Below are positions 21,927 through 33,040 of a stretch of 64,000 nt of DNA, piece after piece (the stretch's first letter is position 1; each line of letters begins with the position of its first letter). The notes beneath the pieces are model-generated. The model searched no databases. It saw only the letters and a program-made list of their open reading frames with translations, and was not told the origin of the DNA. Position numbers and translations under genes: made by a program. The stretch covers positions 26,708,001 to 26,772,000 of the forward strand of contig CM060834.1 in NCBI GenBank assembly GCA_030762175.1, written 5' to 3'. This stretch comes from Metallyticus violacea (taxonomy: Eukaryota > Arthropoda > Insecta > Mantodea > Metallyticidae).

Positions 21927-23660
21927 CAAGCCCTCATAATTCTCTGAACTTGTATGTGTCCTCTTATTTATTTAACAGATCATTTAAATTTTACATATAT
22001 ATATATATATAATAAATGAAAGATTTATGTTTATACATATCGTATACAGACCACGATACTACGACATCACGATTTGGCGGGTAGGTTGTGTTCCTACACT
22101 GTAAAACTACCCTTAGTGATACACTTTTATTTAATACTTCTATTCACATAAGATCTGTTTTCAGTAGTATTGTAACATTAAAGCTTCCATGCTTCTGTTA
22201 TGGGAAAACAGAACGTTTTTTCTCTCAGTGTTTCGTGTTTTCGCATTTCTGCATACATTTCTACTTCTCACTGGTCAGAGTTTTGTTTTTCTCTCGCTTC
22301 TCGCTCATTTCTCTATCTCTCCCTCCCTCCCTCCCCCTCCCCTTGGGGCTCTGCTCGAGTGGACATGAACTCTATGAGATTGTCCTGATCCTCTTTTCCA
22401 ACCCGTGGCTTAGAATCGTATCTGCCCGAAGCTTATACAAACATTGTTTTAGCCTCGACTTCCTTTCTCTCCCTTTGCTTTGTAGTTAATAACCACGAAG
22501 AGAGCTATAAGCAATTATCGAAATGAAATCGTGTTAATTTCTTTCTAAGAGAGAGGTCACAATAACTTCTCCCAGCTGTAATCCCTTGGTAACCGAGACT
22601 TAAATAAATCCTCTGGCATCAAAGGAAATAGAATACATTTGTGTTGAGAAATATGGTTGGAAACCATCAAAGATCTCGGCAAGGTACACAGAATTCAACT
22701 TGCCACTGGTATCTGAACATCGTGGGATTACTGCCACTAGTTCTGAATGTGCTCAAATTAATCCACACACTTCTAATGCAAATCCAGTTAACATAGCTTC
22801 TGCCTTATTTTATACTACGTGAAAGTGGAATCCCTTCCAAGCACAGAAACAAAGATAAGTGTTTTTATAAACTTCAATTGGATTGAGCTCTGGGGATTGT
22901 CTAGTGAACGATACTTTGGGATGCATTGGTGGAGGAGAATTGATGATATTGAACTGCTCTTAATATTATGAACAATTCTTTGCTTCCCGCATCATGGCAA
23001 CTTATTATTACCCTTCCGCAAACCGGATGGCTCTAAGATGTGCGAATTTAACTTCTTCGTAAACCCTATCATGTCTATCCAAAATTGACATGACTAGTGT
23101 AGACATATGATTAAAAGGTAACTTTGAGGCTAGAGGCTGCTCTTATTTTCACACTTGGTAAGCAGTTTTGGGACTCCACTATTCATACTGTTCTAATATT
23201 ACTGTTTCACCAAATAGTCCTTTATCAAGTATGTTTTCAACAACAAATAACTCTTTAAAATGAAAATAAAACATACCTTATGACAGAAGATTGTTTTATT
23301 TATGCACATCAGTTCATCATCAGAAATTGAGAAAATTTCTCATCCGAAAATTTTATTTCAATTTTTACAATATTTGTTTGATGCATTTTATTTTTCAACT
23401 TCCTCCATAAATAAAAAGAACATCCAATCAGATTAGGGGACCGTGTAGGCCATAATCGCTTACTAATAATCCTAATTTAAAATATATCCTGAATGAAATT
23501 AGCTGTATGCGCGGTGGCAGAATCTTGCCGGAAATACTCAGATGTGATTTCAGGTATCAATAGTTGTACAAAAATGGTATAGTAAGTAATTTCTGCTCGT
23601 ATTTCTGCATTTATGGTATGTCTCTCTATGTATATTTACTGTGCGTCATGGTGATTTTGT
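21927..23660. other. Spacer with (AT)n and CT-rich tracts
   Basis: An (AT)n run lies at about 21996-22011 and a CCCT-rich tract at about 22316-22345. The frame 22088-22489 (133 codons) is Phe/Ser/Leu-rich because of the CT-rich DNA and has no known motif. The remainder is AT-rich and unremarkable. Confidence 0.45.
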
Positions 23661-23907
23661 GAACGCGGGTTCGAACCCGGCCGGGACCGATGGATTTTTT
23701 CGGGCGTAAAAATCCTAAGTATGGCTTCCTTCGGAAGGGAAGTAAAGCCATGGGTCCCGTGTCGTACATTTACGGCACGAAAAAGAACCTCAAGCCTGAA
23801 AGAGAGGCCTCTGAGCAAAATTTGTCGGCCGTTTCACGCCCTGAGTTGAATAGGACGCTGATGACCTGAGCTGTTAAAGAGCGTCCATAAATAAATCAAT
23901 CAAAAAA
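23661..23907 (+). mobile_element. Family A tRNA-derived SINE, 5'-truncated
   Basis: It starts within the tRNA-like head at GAACGCGGGTTCGAACCCGG (B box intact, A box missing) and keeps the whole body and tail (GCTGTTAAAGAGCGTCCATA). Truncation at the 5' side is typical of incomplete reverse transcription. Confidence 0.92.
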
Positions 23908-24242
23908 TGGTGATTTTTTTGTCATGCAAAGGGTTTTCTGTATTCAAATATCTGATATTTTGCGTTGATACATGATCATGTAAAGAAACCATGCTTCATC
24001 AGTAAAGAATATTAAAATGTAGATAAATTACTCTTATCATTAACGTTCTGTAACATTCAATTACAGAAATGTGCCTGAATAACATATTCAACTGCAATTT
24101 GCGGCCATCAGTGGCCTTATATGCTTTCAAGTTTAAATTTGCTCAATTTCGGAAGATGAACTGATGCAAGTGAACGACACTTTTCTAAAAAGAAATATCT
24201 GGATGTAACAGGACATATTATCCAGTATTTGCTGTTATAAGG
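23908..24242. other. AT-rich spacer, nothing recognised
   Basis: No feature seen between the SINE and the TA target of the next transposon. Confidence 0.5.
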
Positions 24243-24244
24243 TA

Positions 24245-25472
24245 CGAGGGTAAGTCCATAAGTTTCCGGCCTCGCCGATAAGGATTACACCTTCATAAAA
24301 GTTTTATTTAGCGTCATACCTTATTTATTAAGTAAATAATTGCAACTGTAGCTTCCGCTTCTCTGTGTACAGTTATTCAGATATAGAAAAGTGTGACATG
24401 TTTAAAATGGAGTTTCGAGCTGTTATTAAGTTCTTCACAAAAGAAACACTTACTCCAAATGAAATTAAACAGCGATTGGACGGCGTATATGGGGAAGTAT
24501 CCCCATCATATTCCACCGTGAAAGAATGGGCCAAACTTTTTCGAATGGGTCGAGAAAGAGTTGAAGACGAAGAGCGTGCAAGTCGGCCCTTGGAGATGCT
24601 TATTCCTGAAAATATCGCTCTTTTGGTAGGAGAAATTATGGAAAACCAGCAGCTCAAAGTTACAGAAATAGCAGCAAGGTTGGGTCTTTTTAAAACATGA
24701 ACATTTAAACATGAGTAAGGTTAGTGCAAGATGGGTACCTAGATTTCTTTTCTCAGTCCAAAAACAGCAACGAGTCGTCTGTTGTCAGGCATTTTGGAGA
24801 TCTGCCGTGACAACGAGAGAGAAGCCTGCAAACCATTGTTACAGGAGATGAAACTATGGTCCTGTACTATGGTCCCTTAACCAAAAGAGAATCAATGGAG
24901 TGGCGTAAACCTGGCGAAGCACCGCCTCTAAAGGCCAAGGTTACTCAGTCAATCAAGAAGATCATGGCCACAATCTTTTTGGGACTGTGAAAGAATACTC
25001 TTCATTGGGAGATGAACACCGCAGTAAATGGGGAGTACCATGCTGGCCTACTGCACAGACTACGTGCTTCCATCAAAGAGAAAAGGCGAGGAAAACTGAG
25101 TGGTTGTGTGGTCTTCTTCACAACAATTGCCTGTGCACACAGCTCTTGTTGCAAAAGAAGCTGTGAAGAAATGTGACTTCAAAGAGATCGACCATCACCC
25201 TAAAGCCCGTATCTAGCTCCTAGTAACTATTTCTTCTTCTCAGAACTTAAGAAAGACGTTACGGGAAAGAAATTTAAGTGTGATGGATGCTGTTTACGCC
25301 CATTTTACAGACAAGACTTCTGACTATTTGGGGGGGGGGGATTGAAATGTTAATTCAAATATTTGAGAAGTGTGATGCAATAAACGGTAACTAAATCGAA
25401 AAGTGCAATATAGTTTTTGTCTTTATCATACCTAGGAAATGGTTAGGTCGGAAACTTATGGACCTACCATTG
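24245..25472 (+). mobile_element. End-to-end mariner transposon, 1,228 bp, inactive
   Basis: Both terminal inverted repeats are present. The left end starts CGAGGGTAAGTCCATAAGTT and the right end is the complement of CAATGGTAGGTCCATAAGTT; about 28 bp match with few differences. TA dinucleotides at 24243-24244 and 25473-25474 are the target duplication of the Tc1/mariner superfamily. Length and ends show a complete insertion. The transposase inside is broken (separate entry). A short G-run near 25333 lies in the 3' part. Confidence 0.95.
24398..25330 (+). pseudogene. Mariner transposase pseudogene
   Basis: The first frame (ATG at 24398 to TGA at 24700) covers the N-terminal helix-turn-helix region, with EFRAVIKFFTKETLTPNEI, VKEWAKLFRMGRERVEDEE and LKVTEIAARLG. 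The catalytic part continues in other frames: TGDETMVLYYGPLTKRESM (first catalytic Asp at 24847), MEWRKPGEAPPLKAKV, and YLAPSNYFFFSELKK near 25215. There the third catalytic Asp of the DD34D triad reads as Asn (AAC at about 25225). The second site also reads AAC where the family has GAC, near 25120. Several stops and indels complete the inactivation. The family's job is cut-and-paste transposition in the nucleus. Confidence 0.9.
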
Positions 25473-25474
25473 TA

Positions 25475-26323
25475 TGTGCTTGTTTTCATTGTAATTGCGA
25501 GAACTTGAAAGGTTACGCGGATATTATAGCCGCTTTGAGGGAGTTACTGCTCTGACTGCCGAATGCCGTGAAACGGGCAGATTGGGTAAACATAGACATA
25601 TCAAATCCTTGAAATAGGAACTGTGATTGGTTAGTTATGAGAGGGAATGACAGTGTAATAGTCTCTCATTTGAAGACTGATTTGCGACACGGATTACTTG
25701 GCTACCCAGGCGGCATTTTTTGGTACAAATTGCGCCCCATGATAACTGACCGAACTTTACGAGAATGTGTCCTAAAACATTTGGCCAGATAGTTTAAAAA
25801 TGTTCACTTTTAATTTACGTTTTTAACTAATATGACTTGAAAATACGGATGTTGCAGCTTTAGCTAAATGCTTTACCACAAAACCATCCCATAAACTAAG
25901 ATTTAAAGGCTCAAGGTAATTAAGTGAAACTGAAATTTTATTTTATTTTAAACTCTATCTGCTTGCAACACTTTCCGGTTAATTAAAATGCCCTGCTAGT
26001 TACTTCGGATCAGAGCGCGCGCGCGGCAAGTAATGTAATAGTATTCTATCCATTGGGTACCTATCCTACAGACAATTACTTAATGGATTTTCCGGACTTG
26101 TGCATGTCCAGCCACTTATAGGCTTGACTCATCCCACCAGATCCCTAGCGCAGTTCCTCTGCTTTTGATCCTCTTAGCGATGGAGGATTTGCCCTCCTTC
26201 AATCACAAAGGATCAACAAAATTTCCTCCGCGGTGAAATGTTCTTTCTGTGCGAGAGAAAGGGCGAGAGATAAGAGAAAACGGCATTATTGGAAACCTTG
26301 ATATAATATCACATTGCAACGTT
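25475..26323. other. Spacer, nothing recognised
   Basis: A (GC)n-like run GAGCGCGCGCGCGG lies at about 26012-26026. I see no frame, repeat or RNA otherwise. Confidence 0.45.
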
Positions 26324-26594
26324 ATCGCCACGGGTGACCGAGGTCGTTAAGGCATGGACTCGTGAGCGGGAGGTCTGGGGGTTCGAATCCCGCCAGGACG
26401 GTCCTCTTTGACTCGGTTTTTTTCCAGGATTTTTCTGTGATCATAAATGTCAAATGCCGGGGAGGTACCCTAAACTTAGACCTGGAACGTTTCCTCCCTT
26501 AAAAAAATCCTTTCCCAATATATCATTTCATCTCATGTATCATTAGTGTCCACTGCCTGTGGTGCCTCAGTAGTAAAAATGGGCGTTAAACACC
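26324..26594 (+). mobile_element. Family B tRNA-derived SINE with TSD
   Basis: Head GACCGAGGTCGTTAAGGC and B box GGTTCGAATCCC; body with TTTTTTTCCAGGATTTTTC, GTCAAATGCCGGGGAGG and the 3' end GGGCGTTAAACACC. The flanks ATTGCAACGTT (26313-26323) and ATTGCACCGTT (26595-26605) match at 10 of 11 positions, a target-site duplication. Confidence 0.93.
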
Positions 26595-26774
26595 ATTGCA
26601 CCGTTCACGTTTCTTCTTCTGCACTTTTTCATTCATTTTAATTTTGACTCGAGTATTGCAATACAAAATTACTATACTTTTTCATTCATAATAAAGAGTG
26701 GAATAACATGAAGAAAATTTTGAGTAAATATGAAATACATAATTGTATATAAAAGTATATGTTTTAACCCAGAA

Positions 26775-26980
26775 ATCTCATAGACATTCTTACACAAATA
26801 CTCTCTAGCTTTACCAGGCCAGGTATAAGCTTTAAAATCCGTTTTCTTCTTGATATCTCAGATATATTCATACTGTCAGTATCGGGTAGCTCTTGAACCG
26901 AATCATTTATCTCAATATCCTTTCCATCATCACACTTACATTTCCTAATTCTGCCAAGGGTAAGCGATAGCTAAATTATT
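26775..26980 (-). CDS. Unrecognised open stretch, possible exon
   Basis: On the minus strand a frame without an early ATG is open for about 68 codons and ends in TAA near 26775. It contains KCKCDDGKDIEINDS, ELPDTDSMNISEIS and RRKRILKLIPGLVKL, an acidic then basic pattern unlike random AT-rich translation. A possible splice acceptor (TACCCTTGGCAG on the minus strand) lies near 26950. I recognise no domain. It could equally be a transposon remnant or chance. Confidence 0.15.
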
Positions 26981-27046
26981 GGGACATCGCAATTTTAGCT
27001 TACAAAATACTACTTGAATTAAATCCATAATACCCCATCCATTTTC

Positions 27047-27234
27047 TCAGTGGTGTAGTGGTAACAATATTTTCCTCGTAAACCCAAGATCGCGGGTTCA
27101 ATCCCAGCAGTACGATGGGCTTTTTCGGGCGTAAAAATCCTAAGTATGGCTTCCTTCGGAAAGGAAGTAAAGCCGTGGATCCCGTGTTGTACATTTACGG
27201 CATATAAAAGAACCTCAAGCTTGAAAGAAGAGGC
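27047..27234 (+). mobile_element. Family A tRNA-derived SINE, 3'-truncated
   Basis: It has an intact A box (TGGTGTAGTGGTAAC), then the B box (GGTTCAATCCC as seen), TTTCGGGCGTAAAAATCCTA and GGAAGTAAAGCCGTGG. It stops after TTGAAAGAAGAGGC, where unrelated DNA starts. Loss of the 3' half is unusual for a SINE and suggests a later deletion. Confidence 0.92.
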
Positions 27235-28819
27235 TTATTTCCCAGGAACATTTCCTCTTAACGTTTCTTATAATTTGGACACGAGAAAATTATCAGCTAT
27301 ATAGATCCCAAATGCCTGAATGCTGATTTAGAGAGATTATTTTCAAATGATATTAACACTACTTTGAAGAGCATTCTTCTAGCTTTTCGGTTCCCATTGT
27401 AATTATGGGCAAACATGGATTCGTTATTTATGATTTAGAAACTAAAGAATATTCTTGCAGTTCAGTCCCTCGCATGCATTTAGAAGAAGGTAAATTTTTA
27501 ATAGTGGTATAATTTTGTTAATTAAACGTCCTACTACTGAAATTTGGAGAAACATCGTGATAAATGATGCTGATAACTAGGAACCTGAAATTTATTTATT
27601 GTGGTAGAGCTAACCCCATTAGATCTTTCCTTACGCTCTACCAATCTAATAATAAATACAGCAGAATAACGTGAATAAATCGAAACATTACCAAGTCTGC
27701 GGGATGTTATTACCTTGAACGTTAATGGCGATTTTGAGAGAGGGAGTTAGTGGTATAAACAAAGAAGAAATCATTTGGGGCCAATTAAAGCACATCCTTA
27801 TCCCTTGAGATGAACATTTTTAATAAGATGGAAATGTCTTTTAAACGTATATTCCTATTGTAATTATTGGTTTCAGCGCATTGGCTTCTAACTACTCCAG
27901 CAATTTTAATCAGAAGACGTTAAAAATTGGTTTTCCTCGGCTTAATTAAAGTTCAAACATATCTTCACCTCCTTAATAATAGTATCGTGTTATACAGCTT
28001 TTCAAAGCAAGCTACGTGCATGTTTACGGCTACAAATAAAGAGTTAATAAAGACAAGGAGCACAAGGAAGGGACCCTTATGTTTAAAGTGGAAGGGATCC
28101 GGGACTTGGAAGTACTTGTAGAAGCAAACGTCGTGATGAGAGAGCCTAATGAAGACACTTAATTAGCTCGGCAAAGTGATGGCTTTGAAATTAGTTCTGG
28201 AGCAAGAGGGAAGAAGGGAGTAAATAAAAATTATAGAGTGACACACAAATCTAAGTACCTACTTTGTAATTATGAAGTTTTGTTTAAAAGGGTTATGAAA
28301 TATATTTCGTTTTCAACACTGCGTTGGTTCAAAAGTCGACTGTCTCTCCCCCCACTCTTTCCTCTTTTGATGCTGCTGTTTCTTCTTGAGCTCCTGAGTG
28401 GAAAAATCTTGGGGGATGTTGCAAAATAACAGAGAAGAGCCAATGTTTTCTTACCAAAATTGATGCGGCTTAAAGAATTCCATTGCTTTAATCTGCAAGA
28501 GCAAAGTAGGGAGAAGAAATGAAAATAACAGTAAACAAGTAGAATTTTAGAATGAATGATTCACCTGCAAGGGGGTCATACACTGTGAGTATCAGAGATT
28601 TATTGACGTGGTGATCACATTCTGCTTTAAACTACCAGGATGATTCAAAAAATAAGCTACACTTGTCCTAATCTAGCATGCAATACGCAAAAAGAAACTT
28701 GACCATACAAGTAGAAGGCATCTATCTACAGCCTTCAGCCGAACCACAGCGAAGAAAAGCCTGGTTTGCGATACAATAGGCGCTTTTATTATGAAGTAAT
28801 ATAACTTTTTTATTTTATG
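27235..28819. other. Spacer, nothing recognised
   Basis: Two short plus frames (27927-28121, 28238-28429) carry no motif. No shared repeat is seen. Confidence 0.45.
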
Positions 28820-29245
28820 TTGTTTTTTTGTGAAACTGTAACTAAACTAACCGAAAAAAACATTTAATTGCTTAAGAATACTTCAGAAAAATTATGAAAA
28901 TAAAAAGTAACCCGTTAGAAAGTGTTATTATGGAACAATATTATTTTTAGTATTATTTTTTGTAACACTTAAAAATAATTAATACGTTAGGTTAGGTTAG
29001 TTTAGTTTGTTATATTATTTTTTCCTTAAACTTAAACTAAAATCTAACCTAACCTAACCTAAACTAAACTATGAACAAGTAACATTTATTGGATTAAGAA
29101 TAGTGTAGAAATTAGTGTTATTATGGAGTAATATTAATTTTCTGTATTATCTTTTTAAACTTAAATTGCACTAGACTATTAAAAAGTAACATTTGTTCAT
29201 TAAGAATAGTATAGAAAAATTATAAAAATTAATAAAAATCCTAAT
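28820..29245. repeat. Diverged AT-rich tandem repeat around a TTAGG-type hairpin
   Basis: Three partial units begin AACATTTrwT..kwTTAAGAAT at about 28858, 29080 and 29188, and two share GTGTTATTATGGArywATATT. Between the first two lie TTAGGTTAGGTTAGTTTAG at about 28988-29006 and the inverse CTAACCTAACCTAACCTAA at about 29045-29063, able to pair over about 22 bases. TTAGG is the arthropod telomere motif, but such short inverted runs also occur in transposon ends. No frame is present. Confidence 0.7.
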
Positions 29246-29280
29246 ATTTTTTGTGAGGCGAGAAAAGATAAGTAAGAAAA

Positions 29281-29345
29281 AATGCAATGGGAGGTCGAAC
29301 CCACGACCTTCACATTATTAGCATAACGCTTTAAATTGCTGAGCA
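29281..29345 (-). mobile_element. tRNA-like sequence, probable SINE head
   Basis: On the minus strand GCTCAGCAATTTAAAGCG resembles an A box and GGTCGTGGGTTCGACCTCCC holds a good B box. A tRNA-like middle with CTAATAATGTGAAGG lies between them. The acceptor stem is imperfect, so a working tRNA gene is unlikely. It adjoins the AT-rich repeat on its left and may be the head of that element. Confidence 0.45.
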
Positions 29346-30124
29346 AACAGGGTTTCATGCTCGGAGTGGGAATTTTTCGACTAATAGCTTCATTAAAATC
29401 GTAATCAGTCGGCAGTTTTCGCTACCGTTCGGGACTACCGGCAGCAGATGCCTTCATTTCGTGTGGAAAAGTAAAAAGAGTGGCGCAGAGTGAGCAACTT
29501 AATGCAACAAAATCGTCATATCTCTTTTGAAGTGCTCATTCTAGAAGTTGATAGCAGTGTTGGCAACATTTCTCCACCAACATTTAAAGCTGCGAAAGAT
29601 ATGTATAAAATGGGAGGGTTACATGTTCGTTCCTTAACCAATGAACAGAAGATGACGATGAAGGCATATGCATAGAAGTTCCTCAGAATGCTTTCATTAA
29701 ACGGCTTTAGAGATTGACTTAAGGCGAGGCCGAACATTGGGGATAAATTTCAGGAGGTGCTTCCTGACAGGAAAACCAACAAAATGGTGCATATCAACAT
29801 TCTGGATATGCGCAGAAACAATTAAAACTACTGGATACTGGCACAAAAGTCTCCAGACACTTGTACAAAGCGTCAATGAAGACTTGGCTACTCTTCGAGT
29901 GCAAGAGGGGACATGGAACGGGTGCGGCAGTTCATAATGCTACCTGTGGGTGCGTGCATTCAGGCGCAGGGCAGGCACTGCAAACAGAATGACTGTCATA
30001 CCATAGACATGCATTTTGATATTTGTAACACTGCTCTATTACAAAGTTTTGCTATATTTGCAGTGTTTCTGTGCGTGTGTTTCTGGACGTATGTTGATGA
30101 AAATTGGTTTTGTATTACACCACC
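29346..30124. other. Spacer, nothing recognised
   Basis: Short frames at 29490-29675, 29737-29937 and 29913-30218 (plus) and 29516-29737 (minus) overlap each other and show no known motif. The last runs into the following SINE. Confidence 0.4.
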
Positions 30125-30133
30125 CCAAACCAA

Positions 30134-30421
30134 ACCGCCACGGGTGGCCGAGGTCGTTAAGGCACGAACTTGTGATCGGGAGTCTGGGTTCGAATTCCGC
30201 CAGGACTGTCCTCCCTGACTGTTTTTTTTTCTTCCAGGTTTTCCTCAGTCTTCATAACTGGCAAATGCCGGGGAGGTAACTAAACTTAGGCCTGGAACGC
30301 TTCCTTCCTTAAAAATAAATCCTTTCCCAACATATCATTTCATTTCATGTATCACCAGTGTCCACCGCCCGTGGTGCCTCAGTAGTAAGAACGGGCGTTA
30401 AACACCATCAAAAAAGAAACT
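30134..30421 (+). mobile_element. Family B tRNA-derived SINE with TSD
   Basis: Head GTGGCCGAGGTCGTTAAGGC, B box GGTTCGAATTCC; body with CTTCCAGGTTTTCCTCAGTC, GGCAAATGCCGGGGAGG, TTAGGCCTGGAACGCTTCC, and the tail GGGCGTTAAACACCATCAAAA. The exact 9-bp repeat CCAAACCAA at 30125-30133 and 30422-30430 is its target-site duplication. The right-hand copy abuts another tRNA-like element. Confidence 0.95.
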
Positions 30422-30430
30422 CCAAACCAA

Positions 30431-30700
30431 GCGGGGTGACTCAAGCAGTAACACTGGGGGGGGGGGGGCTGGCATTTTGGAGGTCCCGGGTTCAAATTCT
30501 TTGGGGCCGACCTTGGTTTTTTTTTGTGGTATCCCCTCATCTGACAAAACATCTTAGACAGATTCTGTGTAGCTCTTGGCCGGGACTTTAGCATAAAAGC
30601 GTCCATTCTGATGGACTGGAATTCCTCCAAGTGCAGCTCCGGCACCGTTAAAGTGTTACATCTAAAAACAATGCTGGGGGCCCCGCTATGTGCATGTCTC
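30431..30700 (+). mobile_element. tRNA-derived SINE of a third type
   Basis: The head GCGGGGTGACTCAAGCAG fits an A box. After a G-run (about 30457-30468) GGTCCCGGGTTCAAATTC fits a B box. Downstream are a T-run and a unique body (TTAGACAGATTCTGTGTAGC, CCGGCACCGTTAAAGTG) with no frame. It is a single copy here, so its 3' border is approximate. Confidence 0.6.
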
Positions 30701-31018
30701 ACAGTCCCCGAGTCCTGGACGCCCAGTGTTTCCCTAATTTCTCTCGGTCACAGATAAATCAGAACGAATATCATCTGTCAAGGTTTCTTACCGCTCTTCC
30801 AATGATTCAGTCTTATCTTATTACGATCTCTGAAATAAACACACGTGATCTCCATCAATTGTTACCAAGTCGCGGTTTCACTTACTTAAAGGGTATGAAA
30901 ATCAGCTTTCTCTAAAAATATCTGAGTTTTCCACTAGCTGAAATCACCAGACCCTCCTAAGACTATGCATATATTTATAGCTTAAAGCATATTATTTAAT
31001 ATAAAGCTGTGATAATTA
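30701..31018. other. Spacer, nothing recognised
   Basis: The frame 30688-30915 has no motif. No repeat seen. Confidence 0.45.
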
Positions 31019-31020
31019 TA

Positions 31021-31826
31021 CAGGGGGTGCCAAAAATTTATACACACTTCCAAGATAATAAAAATGTGTTAACATAACAAAACTGATTTCACACAAACAG
31101 AAAATGATTAGCACTAGTCATCTTTTACAGTTACCCAAAATGTTCACCATCGGCGTCGATACACTTCTAAGTACATTGGACTAATGATTAAGCAACGTTT
31201 GCGGAAGTGTCCTCAGAGATTGCAGCACACGCCGTTTCAATTTCTTCCCGAAGTGCTGCTAGTGTAACTGGTTTTCTACGGTATACAACATCCTTAAGAG
31301 TTCCCCATAGGTAGAAGTCCAACGGAGTTAGATCCGGAGAACGCGGTGGAAACTCAGTCGGACCTCTTCATATATCCAGTGCTTTGGAAAATTGTCGGTA
31401 ATGTGGTGGTGCCCCATCCTTGGAAATAAAATGCCTCATTTTCATAGAGTGTATGAATGGCGGGTAAGACGGAATTGTTACTCGCGTTGGCGGTTCTGTT
31501 CTGTATACACGTCTCCATTGCCTTTGAACTTCAATACTACCTCAAAATTGCTTTCCGTTATTCAAACGATAATCTTGACTGCATTTTATTGTAGCAACGC
31601 TAGCATAACGTAATGTGAGTCACGTCTGTTTACAGAATATCGTACGATAATCTTGGTTTTATTGGTTCATTGTTGATTTACTTGTCACGTAGCAACGGTA
31701 TCATAGTATATGTGAGTCATATAGAACATCATACTACACATTACTGTTGTTTTTCGGTTCAACTTTGAAATATATGAAACAGATATCTACTGTGAAAGTG
31801 TGTATACATTATTTTCACAGCCACGG
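31021..31826 (-). mobile_element. Internally deleted IS630/Tc1-mariner-type element with TIRs
   Basis: The left end starts CAGGGGGTGCCAAAAATTTA followed by TACACACTTC. Near 31793-31826 the sequence GAAAGTGTGTATACATT...CCACGG is its imperfect inverse. TA dinucleotides flank both ends (31019-31020 and 31827-31828). On the minus strand a frame is open from about 31375 to 31190 and reads FPPRSPDLTPLDFYLWGTLK then DVVYRRKPVTLAALREEIE. This is the third catalytic block and C-terminus of IS630-family transposases of arthropods. The N-terminal two thirds are missing, so the element is dead. Confidence 0.75.
31590..31740. repeat. Diverged direct repeat inside the element
   Basis: GTAGCAACGsTAkCATA and TATGTGAGTCAyrT occur at about 31591-31625 and again at about 31688-31721, roughly 97 bp apart. 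This may be an old tandem duplication within the transposon remnant. Confidence 0.5.
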
Positions 31827-31828
31827 TA

Positions 31829-32930
31829 TTTTTACACTAATTGTTGTCTAAAAAGGCACCGGTCTGTTTGTAAGGTTTCGAATGACCTACATATCAGCAT
31901 TCATTTCATGATCTCTTAAAGATATATCGTACAATGTGTGTGTGTGTGCATCTGAGCCTGCACTAAGACTGAAAACGCGCCTAAAGTGTAAATAGAAATC
32001 ACATTCCGTTACCCATCTGCGTAAATAAGCGAACTTCTTAACTAGCGGAATTTATGAGGGTTATTACAGAACGCTAGAACAGAGAACGTAGTAAAAACAA
32101 GCAGCGCTAACTGAAGATACACAAATGTATTTAATAATAAAAAAAACATAACTTTCAGGCATTAAAAGTAAATGTTTTTCCCGAATCATTATTATTTATT
32201 TACGTGTTATATTATTATCTTAACGTTTCCAATTGCACTTAGCTGTATAACAACTAAAACGGAACGTGATTAACATTTGAGCTACATAGTTCATTTAGGC
32301 GTACAATTACTTGTTTTTCTATGTCCCGAAACCGTTGCATTCTCTCAGCCTGCATTTATTGTACACTTTACACTGTCAAGGTTGATAGAGTACACACACT
32401 ACTGTTTGCTTAAGATTTGTACATCGTTCCAACTTTGCCTGAAAGTCGGCTTTTTCCGCTGCCGTTCGGTACTGAAACCGCGGGACGGCTGCTGTCTGTA
32501 AAGATAGTTCCGATTATACGTCGATGCGCATGCGCAGACTATTCGCCCATACTCTTTTGCATGACATCAATGAGGTTATCGTTTGGCGAAAATACCCAGT
32601 AAGTTAATGTTAACAAAAGCGATCTCTCTATATGCTATATTTCCTGGGTCACCTTAATCGATGACCTAGGCGATTACAAAAATTAGGTTTTTAGATATAC
32701 CCCACTTCTAATGGTCTGATATCCCTCATTTCATAAAATATCTTTTCTTGTTTTATATCAATTGTATAATTGAGTTTCGTTGCATTTTCTTTTTTTTAAA
32801 TTTTGGGTTTCAGGTAACCCCCCACTCACAATAGTCTAACTTCGCTGATGTTTAAAACCTTTTTCTTATTTTATTGCAATGGCACATACCGAGTTTCGTT
32901 GAGAAAAAACAAAAATTGCGGCTACTAGAG
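31829..32930. other. Spacer, nothing recognised
   Basis: A (TG)n stretch of about 14 bases lies at 31935-31950. Short frames 32277-32501 and 32417-32602 overlap in different frames. No motif seen. Confidence 0.45.
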
Positions 32931-33040
32931 TGATTTTTAACCACAATAGTTCCTAGGGAATTCACTAAAATGGAAGAATAATTATTGATTTTTAACCACA
33001 ATAGTTCCTAGGGAATTCACTAAAATGGAAGAATAATTAT
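32931..33040. repeat. Perfect 55-bp tandem duplication
   Basis: TGATTTTTAACCACAATAGT ... GGAAGAATAATTAT occurs at 32931-32985 and is repeated without a difference at 32986-33040. It has no coding content. The lack of any mismatch points to a very recent event or a real assembly join to check. Confidence 0.97.

Noticed and set aside
22088..22489. 133-codon plus frame rich in Phe, Ser and Leu
   Set aside because: It follows from CT-rich DNA; no domain or start context supports it.
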